6,047 nt of DNA from Actinomycetota bacterium (GCA_030839105.1 JAUZEI010000227.1:1-6047); one strand, 5' to 3'. Numbered from the stretch's first letter, positions 1 through 5,754 are shown. A program made the numbers and translations. Notes: a model not told the origin generated them from the sequence alone.

Positions 1-176
1 TCCTCCTTGTTGGAGAAGTAGAGGTAGAAGGTTCCGTGCGAGGTCCGGGCGACCTTCACGACGTCGTCGACGCGGGTCGAGTGATAGCCCTTGGTCGCCA
101 GAACGCTCTCGCCCGCGTCGAGCAGGCGGCGTTTGGTGTCGCGCCCGCGGGCGCGCAACTCTCGAGGTTCAGTCAC
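1..176 (-). CDS. TetR/AcrR-family transcriptional regulator, N-terminal part (runs off left edge)
   Basis: Only the first 58 codons are in the window. The fragment is the DNA-binding domain of a TetR-family repressor. A basic N-terminus (about residues 5-17) precedes helix 1, and residues 33-57 hold the family signature helix-turn-helix, including the HGTFYLYFSNKE stretch that ends it. Such proteins dimerise and release their operator when a ligand binds the C-terminal domain, which lies outside the window, so the ligand cannot be guessed. I chose the GTG at 176. An in-frame GTG at 221 is an alternative that would add 15 residues; it sits where a transcript from the minus-strand promoter at 228-256 would begin, so a leaderless start there is plausible. 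The gene is divergent from the MaoC-SDR operon, an arrangement typical of a local regulator, so it probably controls itself and possibly that operon. The family call is firm; the targets are inference. Confidence 0.9.
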   Translation of the reverse strand, partial: MTEPRELRARGRDTKRRLLDAGESVLATKGYHSTRVDDVVKVARTSHGTFYLYFSNKE

Positions 177-192
177 GGCCTGCCGGCGCGCA

Positions 193-212
193 GCCGGTTG
201 GTTGACACCGGC
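193..212. promoter_or_regulatory. Candidate TetR operator (inverted repeat)
   Basis: A perfect 6-bp inverted repeat, GCCGGT (193-198) and ACCGGC (207-212), with an 8-bp centre lies just inside the tetR-proximal end of the divergent intergenic region. Its length and dyad fit a TetR-family dimer site. It would lie just downstream of the predicted tetR start point, so it could autorepress by road-block. It is about 60 bp from the predicted maoC -35, so control of that promoter is less certain. In GC-rich DNA a 6-bp arm can arise by chance. Confidence 0.35.
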
Positions 213-227
213 CCGGGGCACCAGGGA

Positions 228-256
228 AGGGTAGACGGAGCCGACGTTCGTGTCAT
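228..256 (-). promoter_or_regulatory. Candidate promoter of the TetR gene
   Basis: On the minus strand, ATGACA (256-251) and TACCCT (233-228) are separated by 17 bp. This is close to the sigma-70/SigA pattern, with an actinobacterial TAnnnT -10 box. The predicted start point falls near 221, where an in-frame GTG for the TetR gene also lies. That raises the possibility of a leaderless mRNA. Confidence 0.4.
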
Positions 257-273
257 GTTTCGTGCCTCTCGCC

Positions 274-303
274 CTGACTGGAGCGGGCCTGCACCGCTAC
301 GAT
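274..303 (+). promoter_or_regulatory. Candidate promoter of the maoC-SDR operon
   Basis: CTGACT (274-279) and TACGAT (298-303) are separated by 18 bp, each matching four of six consensus bases. The start point would be near 310. That gives a leader of about 24 nt containing the ribosome binding site GGAGGG (323-328), five bases before the GTG at 334. Confidence 0.45.
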
Positions 304-333
304 CCGACGCCGACGTCAGCTTGGAGGGACCCA

Positions 334-750
334 GTGAGCGCGACCACGTACGACACCGTTTCGGTGGGCGAGGAACGGACCCAGGAGTTTCCGGCGCTCA
401 CGCGCACGATGTTCGTGAAGTACGCGGGTGCCAGCGGCGATTTCAACCCGATGCATCACGACGACACGATCGCGAGCCAGGTCGGCAACCCGTCGGTGTT
501 CGGTCACGGCATGCTCTCGATGGGTCTCGCGGCCCGGGTGTTGAAGGACTGGTTCGGCGCCGAGGCGCTGCGCCGGCTGCAGGTGCGATTCGCCAAGCAG
601 GTGTGGCCGGGTGACGTGCTCACGTGCACGGCCGTCGTGACGGCCAAGCGCGACGACGGCGGCGAGCACCTCGTCGACCTCACGTTCACGGTCGCGAATC
701 AGGACGGGGTGACGGCCGTCATCGGCGAGGCCACCGCGGCGGTCGCGTAG
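334..750 (+). CDS. MaoC-like (R)-specific enoyl-CoA hydratase / HadB-like dehydratase
   Basis: This 138-residue protein has a single hot-dog fold of the MaoC/hydratase-2 type, the usual size for PhaJ or mycobacterial HadB. The family motif is clear: YAGASGDFNPMHHDD at about residues 30-44, with the expected catalytic pair Asp36 and His41. It is followed by FGHGML, the conserved turn in the overhanging loop. By family it adds water to a trans-2-enoyl thioester, or removes it in reverse, giving the (R)-3-hydroxyacyl product; it is cytosolic and dimeric. The GTG at 334 is chosen because GGAGGG (323-328) stands before it and the family alignment begins here; in-frame codons further upstream read through the promoter. 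The next gene starts on the base after its stop and encodes a matching 3-hydroxyacyl-CoA dehydrogenase. Whether the thioester is CoA or ACP cannot be read from the sequence. If it is HadB-like it may need a HadA-type partner, and none is encoded here. Confidence 0.88.
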   Translation: MSATTYDTVSVGEERTQEFPALTRTMFVKYAGASGDFNPMHHDDTIASQVGNPSVFGHGMLSMGLAARVLKDWFGAEALRRLQVRFAKQVWPGDVLTCTAVVTAKRDDGGEHLVDLTFTVANQDGVTAVIGEATAAVA

Positions 751-1641
751 ATGGGATTGCTCGACGGTCGCGTCGCGATCGTCACCGGATCCGGGCGCGG
801 CATCGGGCGTGAATTCGCGCTGTGCTTCGCGCGGGAAGGCGCGTCCGTGGTCGTGAACGACGTGGGGGTGTCGCTCGACGGACGCGGTACCGAGGAAGAC
901 CCGGCCGCGCAGGTCTGCAAGGAGATCGAAGGGCTGGGCGCGAAGGCGGTCCCGAACTACGACTCGGTCACCGACTTCGACGGCGCTCGTGCGATCACGC
1001 AGACCGCAGTCGAGGCCTTCGGCACCGTCGACATTCTCGTGAACAACGCCGGGATCGTACGCGACAAGACGCTGCTGAAGATGGACGAGTCGGACTTCGA
1101 CTCGGTCGTCGCGGTGCACATGAAGGGGTCCTTCAACTGCACGCGGCACGCGGCCGAGGTGATGAAGGAGAAGGGCTACGGCCGGATCGTCAACATCACG
1201 TCGTCCGCCGGACTGCGCGGCAACTTCGGTCAGACCAACTACGGCGCGGCCAAGGCCGGGATCATGGGCATGACTTTCGTGTGGTCGATGGAGCTCGGTC
1301 GCTACGGCATCACGGTGAACGCGGTCGCGCCTGCGGGCGCGACGCGCATGACGGCCGCGCTCTACGAGCGGTCCGGCAAGGAACCGCCGCCCGAGGAGAA
1401 TCCCGCGTTGAACGCGCCGCTCGTGGCGTTCCTCGCGTCGGAGCAGGCCGCGCACGTCAACGGCCAGATCCTCGGCCGCACCGAGTACGCGTACACGTTG
1501 TTCCAGCAGCCGAAGCAGATCGCGTGGATGTGGAAGGACGGCGGCTGGAGCGCATCCGAGGTCGCAGAGAAATTCGACGCGACGCTCGGGCAACACCTGC
1601 AGCAGGTCGGCATGGTGATGCCCAAGTCGATGGAGAAGTGA
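751..1641 (+). CDS. Short-chain dehydrogenase, MFE-2 type (3R)-hydroxyacyl-CoA dehydrogenase
   Basis: This is a 296-residue classical SDR. The cofactor loop TGSGRGIG is at 12-19, Asp37 at the end of the second strand favours NAD over NADP, NNAG is at 98-101, and the catalytic residues are Ser151, Tyr164 and Lys168. Segments around 123-128 (VHMKGSF), 143-145 and 157-164 (GNFGQTNY), and the PAGATRMT stretch near 195, resemble the dehydrogenase domain of eukaryotic peroxisomal multifunctional enzyme 2 (HSD17B4) more than FabG. As in that enzyme, the usual catalytic-tetrad Asn is replaced by His (His123). The C-terminus is about 50 residues longer than in FabG and carries WMWKDGGW, also reminiscent of MFE-2. 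The expected reaction is oxidation of (3R)-hydroxyacyl-CoA to the 3-ketoacyl-CoA. The ATG abuts the maoC stop and has no good ribosome binding site, so translation is probably coupled. The chain length or ring specificity of the substrate is unknown. Confidence 0.88.
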   Translation: MGLLDGRVAIVTGSGRGIGREFALCFAREGASVVVNDVGVSLDGRGTEEDPAAQVCKEIEGLGAKAVPNYDSVTDFDGARAITQTAVEAFGTVDILVNNAGIVRDKTLLKMDESDFDSVVAVHMKGSFNCTRHAAEVMKEKGYGRIVNITSSAGLRGNFGQTNYGAAKAGIMGMTFVWSMELGRYGITVNAVAPAGATRMTAALYERSGKEPPPEENPALNAPLVAFLASEQAAHVNGQILGRTEYAYTLFQQPKQIAWMWKDGGWSASEVAEKFDATLGQHLQQVGMVMPKSMEK

Positions 1642-2288
1642 CCGCGCCGTCACCGTTGCGCTGGCCGCTGGGTGTCGTCGACGTCGCGTACGCGCGTTAT
1701 GCGGATGTCGTCGACCGGGCGGGCGCCGCGCGGGCCGACGGGTTCGAACACCTCGATTGCATGGTCGGGACCGACCCCGCGTCGATCTCCCTGCCGATCG
1801 GGTGCCCCACCTCGTTCCCAAAACCGATCGACACGTGGTGCACCACGCCCGCGCCGAGCGCCGACCTCGACGGCGCGTGGGAACGCGCGGTGCGTTGGTG
1901 GCGACGAGCGCCGCACGCGTTGCTGGAGCCGTGGGCCGGCGCCACGGTGAACTCGATCGAGTCGATCCGCGCGTTCCGGGCCGAGGCGGGTGACGTCCGC
2001 CTGCTGGTCGACACCGGCCATGTAGCCGACTGGGGCGGCGATCCTTATGAGCTGCTGGAGCTCGCCGACCATGTGCAGCTCCGCCAGGGCAAGCCCGGCC
2101 ACACGCAGCTGCACGTCGATGATCCCAGCGGTGTCGTCGACTTCGCCGAGGTGTTCCGCACGCTGGAACGACTCGACTACCGCGGGAAGCTGAGCGTCGA
2201 GTACTTCGATCTCCCCGACAACGGGTGGGCGCTCGAGGATCCCGTGCAATGGGCGCGCGATCTCGCCGCTCGCGTGCGCGGCGCTTAG
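1638..2288 (+). CDS. Sugar phosphate isomerase/epimerase-like TIM-barrel protein
   Basis: This 216-residue protein belongs to the xylose-isomerase-like TIM-barrel (AP endonuclease family 2) group. Strand-end motifs are visible: LLEPW with Glu97, LLVDTGH with Asp125 and His128, a strand near 144-150 (DHVQLRQ), and LSVEYFDL with Glu188. Glu97, Asp125, His128 and Glu188 are likely divalent-metal ligands. It is shorter than the 250-300 residues usual for the family, and the region between the second strand (about 36-42) and the fourth (about 94-98) looks compressed. The GTG start overlaps the SDR stop in a GTGA arrangement, with GGAG at 1632-1635 just before it, so it is cotranslated with the SDR. 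Its 3' end overlaps the convergent lactonase gene by four bases. Members isomerise, epimerise or dehydrate sugars, sugar acids or inositols; the exact reaction is not evident. Its place behind two fatty-acid-type genes is odd. Confidence 0.75.
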   Translation: MTAPSPLRWPLGVVDVAYARYADVVDRAGAARADGFEHLDCMVGTDPASISLPIGCPTSFPKPIDTWCTTPAPSADLDGAWERAVRWWRRAPHALLEPWAGATVNSIESIRAFRAEAGDVRLLVDTGHVADWGGDPYELLELADHVQLRQGKPGHTQLHVDDPSGVVDFAEVFRTLERLDYRGKLSVEYFDLPDNGWALEDPVQWARDLAARVRGA

Positions 2289-3154
2289 GTGGACCGACCG
2301 GGCCAGACCGGGAGTTGCAATCCCGGAGTCGGCATCCCCTCGAACGCGACCAGGTTGCCGGGCAGCGCGTCGGTGACGAAGAGCGTGCGGAGATCGTCGC
2401 CGCCGAAGCAACAGTTGGTCGACAGCCCGTCGCCCTCGATCGGGACGAAATCGACGATCGTGCCGTCGGGGTCGACCACCCGCACGCCGTGCTCGATGGT
2501 CGACGCAACGTAGAACCGTCCGTCGGCGTCGAGACAGAACCCGTCGCCACCACCCCGGCCGAGCTCGGGCACGACCCACTCGCGCTCGCCTCCCGCGCGG
2601 ACGCGCTGCAGGCCTCGGCGTTCGACCACCACCACCGTGCCGTCCGGTTCGAAGGCGATGCCGTTGCAGTAAGAGAAGCCGTCGGCGAACGTGCTGACCG
2701 TGCCGTCGCGTTCGTAGACCATGACCCGACCGCGGCCGTCGTCGGTCGGGGGGTAGTGGCCGGGATCGGTGAAATAGACGGCGCCCGCGGGTGTGACCGC
2801 GAGATCGTTCGGGCCGAGGAAGCCGTCGTCGCTCAGGTAGGTCACGGTGCCGTCGGGGGTCGCGAGCTGGAGTCCGGGCGTTGCCGGAACGGTCGGCGGG
2901 AAGGTCGCGAAGACGCCGGGCAGCACCGAGAAGTCGATGCCACCGTTCTGGGTGACGAGGATCGAGCCGTCGGCGGCGAGGGCGGCACCGTTGGCTCCGC
3001 CGCCGGTCACCGCGATGCGCTCGACCTTGGCCGACTCGGGCCACACCCGGAAGAGCGCCCCGGCCGCGACACTCGTGACCACGACAGTGCCGTCGGGGCA
3101 CCACACGGGACCCTCGGCGAACGGAATCCCCTCGCCGACGACGACGGATTGCAT
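2285..3154 (-). CDS. SMP-30/gluconolactonase/LRE family lactonase
   Basis: This 289-residue six-bladed beta-propeller belongs to the senescence-marker-protein-30 / gluconolactonase family. Blade repeats of the type PDGT/ADG recur at about 20, 62, 100, 171, 211 and 230. The active-site set is complete: Glu14 in FAEGPVW, Asn116 in GPNDLAV, Asn164 in YCNGIAF and Asp204 in GGGDGF, matching the metal and substrate ligands of characterised family members. The family hydrolyses sugar lactones to aldonic acids using a divalent cation. No signal peptide is visible, so it is probably cytosolic. I chose the ATG at 3154; a GTG directly before it (3157) is equally possible. There is no ribosome binding site, but TACGCT at 3168-3163 would place transcription at the start codon, suggesting a leaderless mRNA. 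It is divergent from the hydroxyacid dehydrogenase and convergent with the epimerase. The physiological lactone is unknown. Confidence 0.88.
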   Translation of the reverse strand: MQSVVVGEGIPFAEGPVWCPDGTVVVTSVAAGALFRVWPESAKVERIAVTGGGANGAALAADGSILVTQNGGIDFSVLPGVFATFPPTVPATPGLQLATPDGTVTYLSDDGFLGPNDLAVTPAGAVYFTDPGHYPPTDDGRGRVMVYERDGTVSTFADGFSYCNGIAFEPDGTVVVVERRGLQRVRAGGEREWVVPELGRGGGDGFCLDADGRFYVASTIEHGVRVVDPDGTIVDFVPIEGDGLSTNCCFGGDDLRTLFVTDALPGNLVAFEGMPTPGLQLPVWPGRST

Positions 3155-3162
3155 CACGGGGC

Positions 3163-3168
3163 AGCGTA
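3163..3168 (-). promoter_or_regulatory. Candidate leaderless -10 box for the SMP-30 gene
   Basis: TACGCT on the minus strand fits the actinobacterial TAnnnT -10 pattern. It lies 5 nt before a GTG and 8 nt before the ATG of the lactonase gene, so the transcript would begin at or within a few bases of the start codon. No convincing -35 is seen at the usual distance. Confidence 0.35.
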
Positions 3169-3233
3169 GAACGGAACGGGCCGATCGCGCGAGCTCACGC
3201 CTGTCGTTGCGCGGGTTGTCTGGTCGCGTTGCT

Positions 3234-3263
3234 TTGTCCCGGTCCGCTCGGGGCGCGTAGCGT
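3234..3263 (+). promoter_or_regulatory. Candidate promoter of the hydroxyacid dehydrogenase-Gfo/Idh operon
   Basis: TTGTCC (3234-3239) and TAGCGT (3258-3263) are separated by 18 bp. The GTG start at 3272 follows the -10 box after 8 nt, so the mRNA would be leaderless or nearly so. The TGGAG at 3265-3269 is only two bases from the start codon, too near to be a normal ribosome binding site. Confidence 0.45.
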
Positions 3264-3271
3264 CTGGAGTC

Positions 3272-4213
3272 GTGCGCATCATCGCTCAGCTCGGCATGAA
3301 CTCGGCGGAAGTGACGCGCATACGGGCCGCGCATCCCGACGTCGAGCTGATCGAGTTCGCCGGTGGCGAGCCGCCCGCAGATCTCTCTGCCGATGCCTTC
3401 TTCGGCGGCTATCTCGACTGGGACGGAATCGTCGCGTGGCTCGACGCGGCCGGGGTGCGGTGGGTGCAGCTCTCGGGTACCGGTGTCGACAAGGTGGCGG
3501 CCGCGGTGTTCGCGAGCGACCGGATCGTCACGTGCGCGCGCGGCGCGAGCGCGGTGCCGATCTCGGAGTGGGTCATGGCCGCGATCCTGGCGTGGGCGAA
3601 ACGTTTTCCCGAGACGTTCCTCTCCGAGCCGCCGAAGTACTGGAACTTCCCGAAGCCGGCGCTCGACCGGGTCGAGGGCTCGACGGTGGCGTTGGTCGGT
3701 CTGGGTGGCATCGGTGCGGCCGTTGCGGCGCGCGCCCTCGCGTTCGGCATGCACGTGCGGGCACTGCGGCGCACCGATGCGCCCAGTCCCGTACCGGGGG
3801 TGGAGATCGTCCGTTCGCTCGGCGACCTCTTGCCCGATGCCGCGCACGTCGTGCTCGCCGCGCCGGCTACCGCGCGCACGCGTCACCTGATCGACACGGC
3901 CGCCTTCGCAAAGATGACGCCCGGAGTGCACATCGTCAACATCGCCCGAGGCACGCTCATCGACCAGGATGCGCTCCGGCTGGCACTCGACGACGGGACG
4001 GTCGCGATGGCGACGCTCGACACCGTCGATCCGGAACCCCTTCCCGCCGGCCACTGGCTGTACTCGCATCCGAAGGTGCGTCTGGCCGCGCACATCTCCT
4101 GGTACACGCCGCAGCTCCAAGCGACCGCGGTCGACATCCTGATCGAAAACATCGGTCGCCACCAGCGCGGTGAGCCGCTGCTGCACGTCGTCGATCAGGC
4201 CGAGGGCTACTGA
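3272..4213 (+). CDS. D-isomer-specific 2-hydroxyacid dehydrogenase
   Basis: This 313-residue member of the D-2-hydroxyacid dehydrogenase family reduces 2-oxo acids to D-2-hydroxy acids or the reverse. The substrate domain is at about 1-95 and 280-313, and the nucleotide-binding Rossmann domain at about 96-279. GLGGIG is at 143-148, and the catalytic residues Arg226 (in NIARG), Glu255 (in DPEPLP) and His274 are all present. The Arg-Arg-Thr at 166-168, where NAD-specific members carry Asp, points to NADP(H) as cofactor, as in glyoxylate/hydroxypyruvate reductases. The catalytic His lies in AHISWYTP rather than the common PH-I/V-G/A form, a mild variation. GTG at 3272 is chosen from family length and the promoter spacing just upstream. 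The following Gfo/Idh gene starts on the base after its stop, so the two are one transcript. Substrate unknown; glyoxylate/hydroxypyruvate or a sugar-derived 2-oxo acid are the natural candidates. Confidence 0.87.
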   Translation: MRIIAQLGMNSAEVTRIRAAHPDVELIEFAGGEPPADLSADAFFGGYLDWDGIVAWLDAAGVRWVQLSGTGVDKVAAAVFASDRIVTCARGASAVPISEWVMAAILAWAKRFPETFLSEPPKYWNFPKPALDRVEGSTVALVGLGGIGAAVAARALAFGMHVRALRRTDAPSPVPGVEIVRSLGDLLPDAAHVVLAAPATARTRHLIDTAAFAKMTPGVHIVNIARGTLIDQDALRLALDDGTVAMATLDTVDPEPLPAGHWLYSHPKVRLAAHISWYTPQLQATAVDILIENIGRHQRGEPLLHVVDQAEGY

Positions 4214-5278
4214 GTGCCGGGCGCGGTGGTCGTCGGCACCGGTTTCGGCTGCCGCGTCCACGTCCCCGCGCTGCGGAACGCAGGTTTCACCGTTCGCGCG
4301 TTGGTCGGGCGCGATGCCGCCCGCACGCAACGCCGCGCCGAGAGGATCGGCGTCGCGAACGCGTGTACGTCACTCACGGACGCGCTCGCGCTCGAAGGGG
4401 TCGACGCGGTCACGATCGCCACGCCTCCCGACACCCATGCGTCGCTGACGATCGAGGCGTGTGCCGCGGGGCGGCACGTCATCTGCGAGAAGCCGTTCGC
4501 GCTGGACGCCGCGGAGGCCGAGGCCATGCTCGTCGCGGCCGAGGACGCGGGCGTGATGCATCTCGTCGGGCACGAGTTCCGGTGGTCGCCCGACCGTGCG
4601 CTCGTCGCGCGGGCCATCGCCGAGGGCGCGATCGGCGAGCCCCGTACGTTCTCGTTGGTGTCGTACGTGCCGCTCGTCGCCGACCCTGCCGCGCCGGTTC
4701 CGGAGTGGTGGTTCGACGGCGCGCGTGGCGGCGGCTGGCTCGGCGCGTCGGGTTCGCACATCGTCGACCAGGTGCGCACGTGGGTGGGTGAGATCGCGTC
4801 GGTGAGCGCGGCATTGCCGACCGTCGGCGCTCGCACCGGGAGCGCGGAGGACAGTTTCGTCGTGCACGTCACGACACGCTCGGGCGCGCACGGCGTGCTG
4901 CAGCAGACGGCTGCGTCCTGGTCGCCGGGTGTCGTGGGGCTGACGGTCGTGGCCGGCACCGAAGGCACCATCGAGGTCACGGCCGACGGAGTGTTCTGCT
5001 CCGACCGTTCGGGGCGCCGGAAGCTCGCCGTGCCTGCCGATCTCGCGCTCCCCGAGCCGCCGACCCTCTCCGACGACCCGCGCGAGCGCTACACACACCT
5101 CGAGCTCGGCCCGTACACCCGGCTGGCCGAGGCGTTGCGGGCAGGGGTCGACGGCCGCACCGTGGAGAGTCCCGTCCCTCTGCCGACCTTCGCCGACGGC
5201 CTGGCGGAGATGCGGGTTCTGGATGCGATACGCCGTTCGGCGGCGGCCGACGGAGCCGTCACGCCGGTGTCTGGGTAA
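4214..5278 (+). CDS. Gfo/Idh/MocA-family oxidoreductase
   Basis: This 354-residue protein has an N-terminal Rossmann domain (about 1-120) and a C-terminal alpha/beta domain. The cofactor motif GTGFGCRVH is at 8-16, ATPPDTH at 69-75 and the hallmark EKPF at 92-95, with Lys93 the conserved catalytic/cofactor lysine. A long central strand region near 115-150 contains GHEFRW. The active-site segment GGGWLGASGSHIVD (172-185) keeps His182, but the Asp usually found four residues before it is Ala178. Members oxidise sugars, inositols or their derivatives with NAD(P), or act as dimeric-dihydrodiol or biliverdin-type reductases. GTG at 4214 abuts the upstream stop and is preceded by GAGGG (4202-4206) at good distance. 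With a hydroxyacid dehydrogenase in the same transcript and an SMP-30 lactonase next door, a sugar-oxidising role is likely but the substrate is not known. Confidence 0.85.
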   Translation: MPGAVVVGTGFGCRVHVPALRNAGFTVRALVGRDAARTQRRAERIGVANACTSLTDALALEGVDAVTIATPPDTHASLTIEACAAGRHVICEKPFALDAAEAEAMLVAAEDAGVMHLVGHEFRWSPDRALVARAIAEGAIGEPRTFSLVSYVPLVADPAAPVPEWWFDGARGGGWLGASGSHIVDQVRTWVGEIASVSAALPTVGARTGSAEDSFVVHVTTRSGAHGVLQQTAASWSPGVVGLTVVAGTEGTIEVTADGVFCSDRSGRRKLAVPADLALPEPPTLSDDPRERYTHLELGPYTRLAEALRAGVDGRTVESPVPLPTFADGLAEMRVLDAIRRSAAADGAVTPVSG

Positions 5279-5288
5279 GGGAGAGGCC

Positions 5289-5750
5289 ATGCATGTTCTG
5301 ATCGCCACCGACGGTTCGCCGAGCTCGATCGAGGCGGCCCGGCGCGCTGCCCAGCTTCTGCGACCGGCCGATCACGTCACCCTGCTGAGCGTCCTGACCG
5401 AAGTGCCCGGCGACGACGCCGGCGGCTTTGAGGGCTCGGTCTACTCCGCCGGGGAGCAGGAAGCGCTGTGGAAGCAGGAGTTGGCGGAGGCGGGCGAGGA
5501 GCTCGAGCGCACCGCGGCCGCGCTCACGTCCACTGCAGTCGACAAGCGCATCGAGGTCGGCGACGTGAGTGGGACGATCTGCAAGGTGGCGGCGGACGTG
5601 AACGTCGACGTCATCGTCGTCGGCTCACACGGCCGCGGCGCGCTGGAACGGCTGTTGCTCGGCTCGGTGAGCGACCAGGTCGTGCGCCACGCCCCGTGCC
5701 CCGTCCTCGTGATCCGCCCCACCCCCGAAAAGAAGGACCACAAGAAGTAA
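5289..5750 (+). CDS. Universal stress protein (UspA family), ATP-binding type
   Basis: This 153-residue single-domain universal stress protein is close to the family's usual 140-160 residues. The N-terminal strand VLIATDGS (3-10) holds Asp8. The ATP-binding motif G-x2-G-x9-G-S is complete at Gly112, Gly115, Gly125 and Ser126, and PCPVLVI closes the last strand. This identifies the ATP-binding UspFG/MJ0577-like class rather than the non-binding UspA class. The C-terminus has a short lysine-rich tail (residues 146-153). Such proteins are cytosolic dimers linked to stress and energy limitation, and their partners vary. The ATG at 5289 is supported by AAGGGAG (5277-5283) five bases upstream; an in-frame extension to 5223 would overlap the Gfo/Idh gene and lies before the family start. 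The gene lies ten bases after the Gfo/Idh stop and is probably cotranscribed, though a functional link to sugar oxidation is not evident. It is followed by the repeat array. Confidence 0.9.
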   Translation: MHVLIATDGSPSSIEAARRAAQLLRPADHVTLLSVLTEVPGDDAGGFEGSVYSAGEQEALWKQELAEAGEELERTAAALTSTAVDKRIEVGDVSGTICKVAADVNVDVIVVGSHGRGALERLLLGSVSDQVVRHAPCPVLVIRPTPEKKDHKK

Positions 5751-5754
5751 GCCC

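Noticed and set aside
202..207. TTGACA on the plus strand as a -35 box for the maoC operon
   Set aside because: No TAnnnT-type -10 lies 16-19 bp downstream; the pair at 274-303 fits better.
36..614. Plus-strand open frame across the TetR start and maoC
   Set aside because: Composition is that of an out-of-frame shadow, and both overlapped genes have clear family motifs in other frames.
822..1637. The epimerase frame remains open upstream into the SDR gene
   Set aside because: The upstream translation is Arg-rich shadow sequence; family-like sequence begins only after the GTG at 1638, which overlaps the SDR stop in a standard coupled arrangement.
316..2553. A very long open frame on the minus strand across the maoC, SDR and epimerase genes
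   Set aside because: It is antisense to three genes with complete family motifs, is extremely rich in Arg, and shows no recognisable domain. Long antisense frames are expected at this GC content.
3155..4330. Extension of the SMP-30 frame upstream on the minus strand to 4330
   Set aside because: The extra part is antisense to the hydroxyacid dehydrogenase and Arg/His/Asp-rich without a domain. The lactonase motifs begin a few residues after the ATG at 3154.
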